Below, one piece after another: positions 40,588-50,309 of a stretch of DNA of 61,940 bases. The notes below the pieces were generated by a model, which was given only the letters and a program-made list of their open reading frames with translations, was not told where the DNA came from and did not search any database. Both the position numbers and the translations under genes were made by a program. Source of the DNA: CAZGZD01 sp964401915 (lineage in GTDB: Bacteria > Patescibacteriota > Microgenomatia > UBA1406 > GWC2-37-13); contig CAYOAI010000004.1 in the NCBI GenBank assembly GCA_964401915.1, positions 1 through 61,940 of the forward strand, in the 5' to 3' direction. Position 1 is the first letter of the stretch; the number at the start of each line of letters is the position of its first letter.

Positions 40588-43104
40588 TTAAGATTGTACC
40601 ACGAGATTGAGCACTTTACCTTTTATGTAGATTGGTTTGTACTTTTTGCCTTCAAGATGCTTCGCTATTTTGTCATCCGCCTCAGCTTTTTTCACGATCG
40701 TGACCTCATCAGTTTGATCTGCCGGTACCATGAGGACTGTACGTAGTTTACCATTCACCTGAACTGGAATCTTGACATCTCCCTGTACTATCTTTTCACG
40801 TTCGACCTGAGGCCAAGCTGACAAATGGATCGATGATTTCTCGCCAAAGCGGCTATTCCATAGCTCATCTGTGATATATGGGGCAAATGGTGCCAGGACC
40901 TGGAGGAACTTCTTGGCGTCAACGGTACTTAAATAAGCCCCAGAAGTATCCCACCCGTTCAAAAACTCCATCATCGTTGAGATTGCTGTATTGAACTTTA
41001 TAGACTCAATATCGCCTCCAATTTTGTCTATTGCAAGCTGGAGTTGAGTTATAAGGCCAGCATTCGATGAGTCTCCCTCCTCCACGATCTTATCAGGATT
41101 GTGGTATATCTGCCAAATTCGATTTAAGAATCGATATGATCCGCCTAGTGCAGAAGTGGACCATGCGATTTCCTGGCTAAATGGAGCCATAAACATCTCA
41201 TAGACGCGTAAGGCATCTGCTCCATACTCCCCGACTACATCATCTGGATTCACTACATTACCCCATGACTTGCTCATCTTGCGACGATCCTCAGCCAGTA
41301 CAAGCCCCACGCTTCGAAGCCTTGTAAAGGGCTCTTTGGTATTCACCAGCCCAAGCTTATAGAGTGCTTTGTGCCAAAATCTGGCATAGAGAAGGTGAAG
41401 TACGGCATGTTCCGCGCCACCTAGATACCAATCGACTGGAAGCCATTTGTCGATCTTATCTCGATCAAATGCTTCACGTTCGTTGCGGGTGTCAGCAAAT
41501 CTAAGGTAATACCAGCAAGATCCCGCCCAGTTGGGCATAGTATCTGTCTCTCGCTGAGCTTGTGCGCCACACTCAGGGCATACGACATCAGCCCAACCGC
41601 TGATATTGGCAAGTGGTGACTTGCCGTCTGGGGATGGTTCGTAGTGATCGACTTTAGGGAGCTCCACCGGAAGATCAATCTCGGGTATCGGGGACCATCC
41701 ATAGAGTGACTCGGTGATTTCTGAGCTGAGTTTTGCATCTTTCAACTCACGACTCAGTATTTTTTTCGCGTTGCAGGCTTTGCAATAAGCCATAGGAATT
41801 GGCTCGCCCCAGTAGCGCTGACGTGAAAATATCCAATCCCGAAGGTGATAATCTACGACCCGCTTGCCCCATCCTTTTTCTTCCAGATGATCCATGATCA
41901 CAGACGTAGCTTTTTTGATATCCATTCCATCTAAGAACTCTGAGTTGATCATCTTCCCTTGCTCCTCTTGCACTTGTTCGATCCTTGTGATAGCTGAAGT
42001 ATCGCCATCTGCCCCCTCCACAACCCGCACGATATCTATTCCAAAAGCTTGGGCAAACTCGTAGTCCCGTGTGTCGTGGCCAGGCACGCCCACGACCGCA
42101 CCAGTTCCGACTCCCGCGAGTACAAAATCCGATACCCAGACTGGCAGACGTTTGTTATTCAAACCATTGATGACATACTGACCAGTGAACACACCCGTCT
42201 TTTTCTTCCCCTCTTGCTGACGCTCAACATCGGTCTTGGCAATAGATTTTTCTATATATTTTTTCACGTCAGAATTATTTTGTGCTACTTTTTGAGCAAA
42301 CTCATGCTCAGGAGCAAGTACTATGAAGGTGGCTCCGAAGTTGGTATCAGGCCTCGTAGTAAAACAGGTTATAATATCGCTCTCTCCATCGACTTGGTAT
42401 TTAATATTGATCCCTTCTTTGCGCCCGATCCAGTTCTTTTGCATCTCAAGTATGCCGCGTGGCCACTCAAGCCCATCCAGATCCTTAAGAAGATCGTCTG
42501 CGTACTCGGTGATACGAAATATCCATTGGGGCATAGTGCGGCGCTCAATCAGATTACCACAGCGCTCATGAGTGCCATCGGGGAGCACTTCTTCCTCAGC
42601 AAGTCCTGTACGACAAGAAGGGCAGAAAAATACGGGCGTGTCTTTTTTGTACAATAAGCCCATCTTAAAAAATTGAATAAAGAGCCACTGCGTCCATTTA
42701 TAGTAGCTTGGATCGGTGGTGGAGAATTCCAGATCCCAGTCGTAGGAGAATCCAAGCATCTGCATCTGGCGTTTGAAGTTGGCAATGTTAGACGGCACTA
42801 TATCCATAGGATTTTTTTTAGCTCGTATTGCAGCATTTTCGGCTGGTAATCCAAAAGCATCCCAACCCATCGGATGAAGCACTGCTTCGCCACGCATTCG
42901 AAAATACCGAGCAATCACATCGGATGCAGTATAAATACGGACGTGTCCCACATGTAGACCTGCACCTGAGGGATAGGGGAACATATCAAGCACGTAATTC
43001 TTTTTTTTGGTATCGGCCACAGATCCTGTCTTATATGTCCTGTCGGTCTCCCACTTTACCCTCCATTTGTCTTCAAAATCAGCTGGGAAATATTTAGTTT
43101 TCAT
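40588..43104 (-). CDS. leuS: Leucyl-tRNA synthetase
   Basis: 838 residues from the ATG at 43104. TATAAT ends 7 nt before that ATG, so it is preferred over the GTG at 43110. The HIGH box is HVGH (51-54) in YPSGAGLHVGHV, and the KMSKS box is RRKMSKSWGN near 608. The CP1 editing domain (VVGVPGHDTRDYEFAQ with its conserved Asp) and the zinc cysteines (CPSCRTG; CPECGAQAQ) are present. Charges tRNA-Leu; full length. The tRNA-Gln gene follows after 9 bp. Confidence 0.97.
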   Translation of the reverse strand: MKTKYFPADFEDKWRVKWETDRTYKTGSVADTKKKNYVLDMFPYPSGAGLHVGHVRIYTASDVIARYFRMRGEAVLHPMGWDAFGLPAENAAIRAKKNPMDIVPSNIANFKRQMQMLGFSYDWDLEFSTTDPSYYKWTQWLFIQFFKMGLLYKKDTPVFFCPSCRTGLAEEEVLPDGTHERCGNLIERRTMPQWIFRITEYADDLLKDLDGLEWPRGILEMQKNWIGRKEGINIKYQVDGESDIITCFTTRPDTNFGATFIVLAPEHEFAQKVAQNNSDVKKYIEKSIAKTDVERQQEGKKKTGVFTGQYVINGLNNKRLPVWVSDFVLAGVGTGAVVGVPGHDTRDYEFAQAFGIDIVRVVEGADGDTSAITRIEQVQEEQGKMINSEFLDGMDIKKATSVIMDHLEEKGWGKRVVDYHLRDWIFSRQRYWGEPIPMAYCKACNAKKILSRELKDAKLSSEITESLYGWSPIPEIDLPVELPKVDHYEPSPDGKSPLANISGWADVVCPECGAQAQRETDTMPNWAGSCWYYLRFADTRNEREAFDRDKIDKWLPVDWYLGGAEHAVLHLLYARFWHKALYKLGLVNTKEPFTRLRSVGLVLAEDRRKMSKSWGNVVNPDDVVGEYGADALRVYEMFMAPFSQEIAWSTSALGGSYRFLNRIWQIYHNPDKIVEEGDSSNAGLITQLQLAIDKIGGDIESIKFNTAISTMMEFLNGWDTSGAYLSTVDAKKFLQVLAPFAPYITDELWNSRFGEKSSIHLSAWPQVEREKIVQGDVKIPVQVNGKLRTVLMVPADQTDEVTIVKKAEADDKIAKHLEGKKYKPIYIKGKVLNLVVQS

Positions 43105-43155
43105 ACTCACTATTATACTTGATGAGTCCAGTTGCGAAGTGTGAGATCCTCGAAG

Positions 43156-44133
43156 CTACTTTGATGAAAGCCCCATTTTTTCTTTTACCTCGGCAGTCGT
43201 TTTTGAAGCTATTTCGCGTGCTTTTTCCGCCCCTTCTTTGACTACTCGATCGATATATACAGAATCCGCCTCTATTTCTTTTCTTTTTTCCTGAAATGGT
43301 TGAAGCTCAGAGGAGATCGCTGCGGTAAGTGCATCTTTCATTGTAGAAAATTGCAAAGTACCAGCCTTGTATGCACTCTCAAACTCGGAAATATTTGCTA
43401 AAAATAGCTTACCCAGAGAAAAAAGACTTTGTACGCCAGGCGTCATCTCGCCTCCTGATTCTGTAGCTGTAGGGATCGAGCGAACTTTTTTCTGCACTTC
43501 CTCGAATGAATCAGTGAGTCCAATATAGCTTCCACCGACAGATTTGGCCATCTTACCCTCACCCTTAAGGGATGGAATATACTCCCCTTTTGTCACAAAT
43601 CTTACAGGCTCAGGAAAATCTGTGCCATATTTCTCGTTCATACGACGCGCGATCTCGCGGGCCACCTCAAGATGTGGTTCCTGATCTATACCAACAGGCA
43701 CAAGACCAGCCTTGTAGACCAAGATGTCCGCTGCCATAAGGATAGGGTAATTAAGTAGCGCCATGGTATTACTCTGCGGATATTGCTTTACCTTATCTTT
43801 GTAAGTGGGAAGGTGCTGCATACGAGCAATAGTTGCAATTGATGAGAAGTAGAATGCAAGCTCTAAATGCTGAGGCACATCCGACTGCATGAAAATGATG
43901 CTACGATCAGGATCAAGACCAGCTGCCAGATAGTCGATAAATACTTCACGTCTATTTTTCTTAAGCTCAGCGACGTCGTATGGAGTCGTGATGGTATGCA
44001 CATCAGCGACCATATACAAGGTCTCGTATTCTGAATCATCCTGAAGCTCAAGCATGCCTTTTACGGCACCATAATAGTTACCAAGGTGTAGTCGCCCGGT
44101 CGCGCGGATTCCAGATAATACTCGATTCTTCAT
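43156..44133 (-). CDS. trpS: Tryptophanyl-tRNA synthetase
   Basis: 325 residues, the usual bacterial size. The HIGH-like box is GRLHLGNYYGAV, the KMSKS box is GKMAKSVGGSYIGL, and GIDQEPHLEVAREIARR is the tryptophan-binding signature. TATAAT ends 6 nt before the ATG, so leaderless. It lies between a 100-residue membrane protein and leuS on the same strand, each with its own -10 box. Confidence 0.97.
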   Translation of the reverse strand: MKNRVLSGIRATGRLHLGNYYGAVKGMLELQDDSEYETLYMVADVHTITTPYDVAELKKNRREVFIDYLAAGLDPDRSIIFMQSDVPQHLELAFYFSSIATIARMQHLPTYKDKVKQYPQSNTMALLNYPILMAADILVYKAGLVPVGIDQEPHLEVAREIARRMNEKYGTDFPEPVRFVTKGEYIPSLKGEGKMAKSVGGSYIGLTDSFEEVQKKVRSIPTATESGGEMTPGVQSLFSLGKLFLANISEFESAYKAGTLQFSTMKDALTAAISSELQPFQEKRKEIEADSVYIDRVVKEGAEKAREIASKTTAEVKEKMGLSSK

Positions 44134-44145
44134 GCTTTGATTATA

Positions 44146-44448
44146 TCAAGAGGTATGACGTTTATTTTTACGATAATATCTCGTTATTAGTAATATTTCA
44201 TAAATAAAGGTAATGATAAAGAGTGCAAGCATTATCGGTACACCCCAACAGCCAAAAAGCCCAACTGCGCAGCCGCTTATACCTTTTTCATCAGCTATTA
44301 TTCCCGCCCGACCATTATCGTAACCACTTGCAATGAGAAGGACATAAAGTACTCCTAAAACTAAATAATGTAGTTTATTTTGTACGCGAGTAGCCCAAAG
44401 CGCCCATATTGTAACAGTGAAAAATAGCAATATAATTCCCATATGCAC
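44146..44448 (-). CDS. Small membrane protein of unknown function
   Basis: 100 residues with three hydrophobic helices (IILLFFTVTIWALW, YLVLGVLYVLLIASGY, PIMLALFIITFIYEILLI) and a basic end. A Cys-Gly rich loop (GISGCAVGLFGCWG) separates helices 2 and 3. TATAAA ends 6 nt before the ATG. No family assigned. It sits between tyrS and trpS. Confidence 0.65.
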   Translation of the reverse strand: MHMGIILLFFTVTIWALWATRVQNKLHYLVLGVLYVLLIASGYDNGRAGIIADEKGISGCAVGLFGCWGVPIMLALFIITFIYEILLITRYYRKNKRHTS

Positions 44449-44466
44449 TTTATAAATAGTTTCGCG

Positions 44467-45678
44467 TTACGTGACTTCTACCACGCCGTATTCTTTCTTC
44501 CCCTTACGTACTAAGTGGTACTTGCGGTGAAGAAAATCCGCAGTTGCGCCTTTTTGATCAATAAGACGCCTTGCTTCGCTATTTGAAGTAACTAATCCTA
44601 GCTCGACAAGTGCAGATTGGAGATCGAATTTATCGTCTTTTTTTATTGTCAAGTGTGGAAGGGTGTCTTTGACAAATTCAATATCCTCAACCGTCAGAGT
44701 ATCTTTGGATTTACCAAAAAGCACCTCGGCCACACGAAGGACCGACTTGGTAGCATCTTTCCCATGCACAATCTCAACTATCTCGCTTGCCACCTCTTTC
44801 TGAAGAAGTCTCGCTGACTTGTCTTTTGCCCACTCTCGCTCAATCTCCTCAATCTCGCCTCTCGTCTTGAAAGAGTAAAAACGAATAAGCTGGGGAGCAA
44901 GTTCATCTGAGCTATTGAGCAGGAACTGATATAGCTCAAATGGATGAGTCATCTCAGTATCCAACCAAATAGTCTTACCTGTCTCGGTCTTGCCAAATTT
45001 TTTACCTGTATCTTGATCCACAAGAAGCGGAGTAGATAGAGCAAAGGCGGATTTACCCAGTTTTTTGCGAATAAGCTCCACTCCCTGTATCATATTCCCC
45101 CACTGATCCGATCCCCCAATCTGGACATTGCACTCGTTTTGCTCATATAGCTTAAGAAAATCGTATGCCTGAAGCAGTTGATATGAGAACTCAGCGTATG
45201 AGATCCCTTCCTCTCGGGTGATTCGCCGTTTGACTGACTCTTTGTCCGTCATCGAGTTTACTGAGATATACTTTCCTACCTCGCGAAGAAACGCGATAAG
45301 CGAGAGCTTGGCAAGCCACTCAGAATTATCAACCATCTTAATACGATCTCGATCAACAGCAAAAAATCTACGATATGTGCGCTCCAGATTGATGATATTC
45401 TTGCCAATCACCTCAGGTGACACTATTGGCCGCTCAGAATCCTTGGGATCACCAATAAGAGATGTCGCTCCTCCAACCAGAAGAATTATTCTGTGACCAG
45501 CCTCAATGACTCGCCGCATGGTGAGAATCTGTATGAGGTTGCCAATATGCAGGTGGGGAGCAGTCGGATCAATGCCAAGATACACTGTGGCTTCTTTTTC
45601 AAATACTTTTTCTATACCCGGAGTCTCTTGATATATAAGTCCGCGCCACTTGAGATCATCAATTAGATTTTTCTGCAT
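44467..45678 (-). CDS. tyrS: Tyrosyl-tRNA synthetase
   Basis: 403 residues from the ATG at 45678, which lies 6 nt after TATAAT (45690-45685 on the minus strand). The HIGH box is PHLHIGNLIQ, the Tyr-binding segment is GGSDQWGNM, and the KMSKS equivalent is KFGKTETGKTIW. The C-terminal S4 RNA-binding domain is present (SNSEARRLIDQKGA). Third aminoacyl-tRNA synthetase gene in a row with leuS and trpS. Confidence 0.97.
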   Translation of the reverse strand: MQKNLIDDLKWRGLIYQETPGIEKVFEKEATVYLGIDPTAPHLHIGNLIQILTMRRVIEAGHRIILLVGGATSLIGDPKDSERPIVSPEVIGKNIINLERTYRRFFAVDRDRIKMVDNSEWLAKLSLIAFLREVGKYISVNSMTDKESVKRRITREEGISYAEFSYQLLQAYDFLKLYEQNECNVQIGGSDQWGNMIQGVELIRKKLGKSAFALSTPLLVDQDTGKKFGKTETGKTIWLDTEMTHPFELYQFLLNSSDELAPQLIRFYSFKTRGEIEEIEREWAKDKSARLLQKEVASEIVEIVHGKDATKSVLRVAEVLFGKSKDTLTVEDIEFVKDTLPHLTIKKDDKFDLQSALVELGLVTSNSEARRLIDQKGATADFLHRKYHLVRKGKKEYGVVEVT

Positions 45679-45749
45679 GATGCTATTATACAAAAGACGA
45701 GGATAGAATGGGAGTTGCAGTTTGAAGAAATTTCCGCCAGAATAGAAAT

Positions 45750-47609
45750 ATGGATCTATTCAAGCCGTCGGAGGAAACGCTTAAATCAGCAATTGTCAAA
45801 AATTATGAAGATCTCTATGCCACAGCTGGCGCTCATCCTGAGGGATTCTGGGAACATGAGGCTCAAAATTTTAGCTGGTACAAGCATTGGGATAAAGTAC
45901 TTGAGTGGAAAGCACCATATGCTAAGTGGTTTGAAGGTGCTAAGTGCAATATTGTAGCCAACGCACTTGATCGACATCTTAAGACTGATAAAAAAGACAA
46001 GGTCGCACTTATCTGGCTTGGACAAGATGGAAAAGAAGTAACATACACGTTCGCGACTCTTGCCGATGAAGTAGGCAAGTTTGCCAATGGCTTAAAAAGT
46101 CTGGGCGTAAAAAAAGGCGACCGCGTATCAACATATCTACCCCGTGTGCCCGAACAGTTCATAGTCATGCTTGCAATAGCTAAAATTGGTGCGATTCATT
46201 CTGTGGTGTACTCTGGATTTTCGGCTGAGGCTCTAAAAAAAAGAATTGAGGATGCAGAGGCGAAAATCGTGATCACCCTTGATGGATATGCGTATCACGA
46301 CAAATTTCTGGAAACCAAAAAAATCGTAGATCAGGCAGTCGATGGAGTTGATCATATCAAAAATGTGGTGGTCGTGAAAAGATCAGGATGCGAAGTCGCA
46401 TGGAATGAAAAGGATGTCTGGTATCACGAGCTGGTAGCCAAACAGGATAGTCTTTGCCCAACCGAACCAATGGATTCGCATGACACACTTTTTATACTTT
46501 ATACATCAGGCACGACAGGCACACCCAAAGGAGTCGAACATGCACATGGAGGCTATATGGTCGGCACTGCTACGACTTTCAAATACATCTTTAATACTGA
46601 GGATGATGATATTTACTGGTGCACAGCTGATCCTGGCTGGATTACTGGCCACAGCTATATCGTATACGCTCCACTCATAAATGGCGTCACAAGCTTCATC
46701 TACGAAGGTCCGCCCAACTTCCCCGACAACGAGATCTGGTGGAAGCTAATCGAGAAATACGAAATCACCAAGTTCTATACCACACCGACTGCAGTTCGCG
46801 CACTTATGCGCTTCGGCGACGAGCTTCCCAAAAAATACAATCTCTCCTCACTCAAAATCTTGGGATCAGTCGGCGAACCGATTAATCCAGAAGCTTGGGA
46901 GTGGTATTACAAAGTGATCGGTGGCTCGCGGTGCCCGATCATGGATACATGGTGGCAGACTGAGACCGGTATGCACATGCTCTCCCCACTCCCATCAACC
47001 GCGCTTAAACCAGGCTCATGCTTTAAACCATTTATTGGGCTTGAGGTAGATATCGTTGATGAGAATGGAAAAAGCTTGCCAGTTGAAAAGCAGGGATATC
47101 TTGTGATCAAAAATCAGTGGCCGGCAATGCTCAAGGGCTTGTACAAAAATCCAGAGAGGTACAAAGAAACCTACTGGGACAAATTCCCCGGACTTTTTTT
47201 CACAGGAGACACAGCTAAACGAGACACGGACGGATATTATTGGATCCTAGGCCGCAATGATGATGTGATCAAGTCGTCTGGATACAGATTCGGCTCGGCC
47301 GAGCTTGAAAGTGCATTTGTTGAGCATCACGCAGTTGCTGAAGCAGCAGTCATAGGTTTGCCTGACGAGATCAAAGGCGAAGCAATCCACGCCTATATAA
47401 TCCTCAAGGCCGACCAAAAGCCGTCGGAAGAGCTCAAAGATGAGCTTAAAAAGCAAGTCCGGGCATCTGTCGGTCCAATTGCCACACCAGCAAGTATTAA
47501 CTTTGTCGATTCACTACCAAAAACTCGGTCTGGAAAGATTATGAGACGCGTGCTTCGCGCTCAAGCCCTGGGTGAGGATGTCGGAGATACTTCTACTTTG
47601 GAGAGTTAA
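45750..47609 (+). CDS. acs: Acetyl-CoA synthetase-like ligase (AMP-forming)
   Basis: 619 residues. ANL-superfamily motifs in order: LYTSGTTGTPKGVEHAHGGY (P-loop-like A3), DTWWQTETGMHML (A5), LFFTGDTAKRDTDGYYWILG (A7/A8 with the hinge Asp) and the catalytic Lys in KTRSGKIMRR near the end. The sequence is closest in pattern to acetate-CoA ligase. It makes acetyl-CoA from acetate and ATP, or runs in reverse for ATP gain. The 3' end overlaps the convergent GGDEF gene by 17 bp. Confidence 0.92.
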   Translation: MDLFKPSEETLKSAIVKNYEDLYATAGAHPEGFWEHEAQNFSWYKHWDKVLEWKAPYAKWFEGAKCNIVANALDRHLKTDKKDKVALIWLGQDGKEVTYTFATLADEVGKFANGLKSLGVKKGDRVSTYLPRVPEQFIVMLAIAKIGAIHSVVYSGFSAEALKKRIEDAEAKIVITLDGYAYHDKFLETKKIVDQAVDGVDHIKNVVVVKRSGCEVAWNEKDVWYHELVAKQDSLCPTEPMDSHDTLFILYTSGTTGTPKGVEHAHGGYMVGTATTFKYIFNTEDDDIYWCTADPGWITGHSYIVYAPLINGVTSFIYEGPPNFPDNEIWWKLIEKYEITKFYTTPTAVRALMRFGDELPKKYNLSSLKILGSVGEPINPEAWEWYYKVIGGSRCPIMDTWWQTETGMHMLSPLPSTALKPGSCFKPFIGLEVDIVDENGKSLPVEKQGYLVIKNQWPAMLKGLYKNPERYKETYWDKFPGLFFTGDTAKRDTDGYYWILGRNDDVIKSSGYRFGSAELESAFVEHHAVAEAAVIGLPDEIKGEAIHAYIILKADQKPSEELKDELKKQVRASVGPIATPASINFVDSLPKTRSGKIMRRVLRAQALGEDVGDTSTLES

Positions 47610-48381
47610 TACCCTTAAACCATGGAGCTACTGTAGACTTACCCCTCTCCTTTGCCAGTTTTTGAGCAGCATTAGCTGCACCAATTAATTCCTTGGGGCT
47701 ATTTAATCCTTCACGATTTGGATAAGTAACATAACCTATACTTACTGTTGTTGGCATATTAAATTCGGACCCTGTTGGTTTTGTGGATTCTTCTTCAACA
47801 TTCTCAACAATTAACTCAGCAATACCAGTAGCGTCCTCACCTGCTGCACCTTCACACACGACTACAAATTCATCACCACCTAATCGTGCCGCAACATCAC
47901 TTGATCGAGTAGAATTGGTTAGTATTCTTGCGACTGCTATTAAATCTTGATCTCCTCCAGCATCACCTTCCGTCGTATTATTATGAGGTTTAAAATCATC
48001 AATGTCTACAAATAGCACGCTCACTTGCTTACCGTGTCTTTCAGCTCTATCTAAAATTGTTTGGAGTTCGCCTTTCTCTATTGCCTCTTCATCTCCATTT
48101 TCTCCACCAAGCAGCCACCTTCTATTTCTTAAACTAGTTAATGAATCATGAAGTGATCTTTTTTCTGCTACTTTTGCCCGTTGCTCCTGCCTCTCTGCTC
48201 TTTTTTTAAAAATATCTTGTTTGACCTCCGATATTACTTGAGCTTTTGCAAATTGATTGGCCTTGTCTGGATTAGTCCCAGCATGCACAAGTTCTTGTTC
48301 TAGATTTGCAACTTTACTTACTCGCGCTTGATGTCGCTGTTTAACAAATTCGGATCTTGTGAGTTCTCCACCTTCTGGCAT
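47593..48381 (-). CDS. GGDEF-domain protein (probable diguanylate cyclase)
   Basis: 262 residues, no membrane segment. A helical, probably coiled-coil N-terminus (about 10-80) leads to a GGDEF domain. The active site LGGDEFVVV is at about 167-175, the metal-binding D is in VLFVDIDDFKPHN, and an inhibitory-site RSSD lies five residues before GGDEF. All residues for making c-di-GMP are present. TAAAAT ends 6 nt before the ATG. A free-standing cytoplasmic cyclase is unusual for a reduced genome; no c-di-GMP effector was recognised in the window. Confidence 0.9.
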   Translation of the reverse strand: MPEGGELTRSEFVKQRHQARVSKVANLEQELVHAGTNPDKANQFAKAQVISEVKQDIFKKRAERQEQRAKVAEKRSLHDSLTSLRNRRWLLGGENGDEEAIEKGELQTILDRAERHGKQVSVLFVDIDDFKPHNNTTEGDAGGDQDLIAVARILTNSTRSSDVAARLGGDEFVVVCEGAAGEDATGIAELIVENVEEESTKPTGSEFNMPTTVSIGYVTYPNREGLNSPKELIGAANAAQKLAKERGKSTVAPWFKGINSPK

Positions 48382-48430
48382 ATCTGTATTTTAATTTATA
48401 CGACTTATCTTATATAATTGACCTATCTCT

Positions 48431-50293
48431 ATGAGTAATCTATCTGATCTGAAAAAATTAGTCAAGCTTGTGCAGTATGGGATTTTGACCTCCACTACTG
48501 CGGCTGGTTCCGGCCATCCCACCTCATCGCTCTCGGCGACAGAGCTTATGACGACTCTCATGTTCGGTGGACACTTTCATCATGACCTCAAAGATCCAAA
48601 AAATCCCGGAAACGACCGGCTAATCTTCTCCAAAGGCCATGCCTCGCCACTTCTCTATTCATTGTACCACGCAGCGGGCGTAGTCTCATTTGATGAGCTC
48701 CTTACTCTCCGTCAGTTTACCTCACGACTTGAGGGACATCCCACACCTAGATTCGAACATATAGAAGTCGGCACAGGATCCTTGGGACAAGGACTCTCAA
48801 TCGGCCTCGGTATGGCTCTTGCCATCAATAATCAGGCTCACGCGTCACGATCAAAGATCAAAAGAGTCCCCAAAGTCTATGTGCTCATGGGCGACTCAGA
48901 ATTTGCTGAAGGCCAAATCTGGGAAGCGATCGAGACTGCTTCGTACTACGAAGTTGGCAATCTTGTCGGAATTCTGGATGTCAATCGCCTTGGACAGCGA
49001 GGCGCGACTATGCTTGAATGGGACCTTGAAAGTTATAAGGCGCGCATTGAGTCTTTTGGGTGGGACACAATAGTCGTCAAAGACGGGCACAATATTGGCG
49101 AGATCGCAAAGGCGTTTGATAAGATCAATAGCTCACCTCCTGCTCGACCCACGATGATAATTGCCAAAACCAAAAAAGGCCATGGCATATCCTTCATCGA
49201 AAACAAAGACAACTGGCATGGTAAAGCACTCTCACCAGATGAGCTCAAAATAGCGCTCGATGAACTTGGAGACGTGGATACGCAAATCAGAGGTGGTTTG
49301 CCCAAACCCACAGAAATACTTGATATGCCGCGTCACAAAGTCAGTGGTAAATCACCAATTCCTGAGTATAAAAAAGGCGAAAAAGTAGCGACTCGCGAAG
49401 CCTATGGAGATGCACTCGCCACACTTGGCGCAGAATACGAAGATATTGTCGTGCTCGACGCAGAAGTCTCCAACTCGACGTATGCCAATAAATTCCAGAA
49501 AAAATACCCAGAAAGATTTTATGAAATGTACATCTGCGAGCAGAATATGGTGTCGGCCGCACTCGGCTTTGACAAGAGAGGATTTGTGCCTTTTGCCTCA
49601 TCGTTCGCCTGTTTTCTGACTCGTGCCTTCGACCAGATTCGCATGCTTCAATACTCTGATGGAAATGTGAAGATTGTGGGCTCGCATGCCGGAGTATCTA
49701 TTGGGCAGGACGGCTCAAGTCAGATGGCACTTGAGGATATCGCGATGGCCCGATCAGTCCTCCCATCAATCGTCCTATACCCTTCAGATGGGATATCCAC
49801 CGCGCGCCTTGTCGATCTTATGGCGCAGAATCCGGGTATTTTTTACATGCGGACAACTCGCGCAGCCACACCAATCCTCTACGATGCGAAGGAAACCTTT
49901 AAGATTGGTGGCTCAAAAGTACTTCGAGAATCACCGCAAGATAAAGCCGTGATCTTCGCAGCCGGTATCACACTCCACGAAGCACTCAAGGCTGCTGACA
50001 CGCTTAAAAAACAGGGAATTTCGGTATCTGTTGTAGATCTATACTCAATCAAGCCGCTTGACGAGACAACGATCAGAAAATTGGCCAAGAAAACCGATCA
50101 TGTAGTCGTAGTTGAAGACCATTATCCAGCTGGCGGGATTGGCGAGGCAGTAATGGATGTTCTGAAGAATGAAGGGAATATTCGCTTTGATCATCTGGCT
50201 GTACAAGTCACACCCCGCTCCGGCACACCTGAAGAACTTATGGCATTTGCCGAGATAGATGCTGAGGCAATAATCAAAGCGGTAAAATCCTAA
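48431..50293 (+). CDS. tkt: Transketolase
   Basis: 620 residues in one chain with all three domains: the TPP-binding region (MGDSEFAEGQIWEAIETASY with GDS and later N), the pyrimidine-binding domain (EQNMVSAALGFDKRG, Glu catalytic) and the C-terminal domain (DLYSIKPLDETTI). It is closer to the short Tkt-like type than to the 660-residue E. coli form. It moves two-carbon units in the pentose phosphate pathway. TATAAT lies 12 nt before the ATG. The purU gene follows after 16 bp in the same operon. Confidence 0.95.
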   Translation: MSNLSDLKKLVKLVQYGILTSTTAAGSGHPTSSLSATELMTTLMFGGHFHHDLKDPKNPGNDRLIFSKGHASPLLYSLYHAAGVVSFDELLTLRQFTSRLEGHPTPRFEHIEVGTGSLGQGLSIGLGMALAINNQAHASRSKIKRVPKVYVLMGDSEFAEGQIWEAIETASYYEVGNLVGILDVNRLGQRGATMLEWDLESYKARIESFGWDTIVVKDGHNIGEIAKAFDKINSSPPARPTMIIAKTKKGHGISFIENKDNWHGKALSPDELKIALDELGDVDTQIRGGLPKPTEILDMPRHKVSGKSPIPEYKKGEKVATREAYGDALATLGAEYEDIVVLDAEVSNSTYANKFQKKYPERFYEMYICEQNMVSAALGFDKRGFVPFASSFACFLTRAFDQIRMLQYSDGNVKIVGSHAGVSIGQDGSSQMALEDIAMARSVLPSIVLYPSDGISTARLVDLMAQNPGIFYMRTTRAATPILYDAKETFKIGGSKVLRESPQDKAVIFAAGITLHEALKAADTLKKQGISVSVVDLYSIKPLDETTIRKLAKKTDHVVVVEDHYPAGGIGEAVMDVLKNEGNIRFDHLAVQVTPRSGTPEELMAFAEIDAEAIIKAVKS

Positions 50294-50309
50294 TAATTAA
50301 GCCTTTCTT

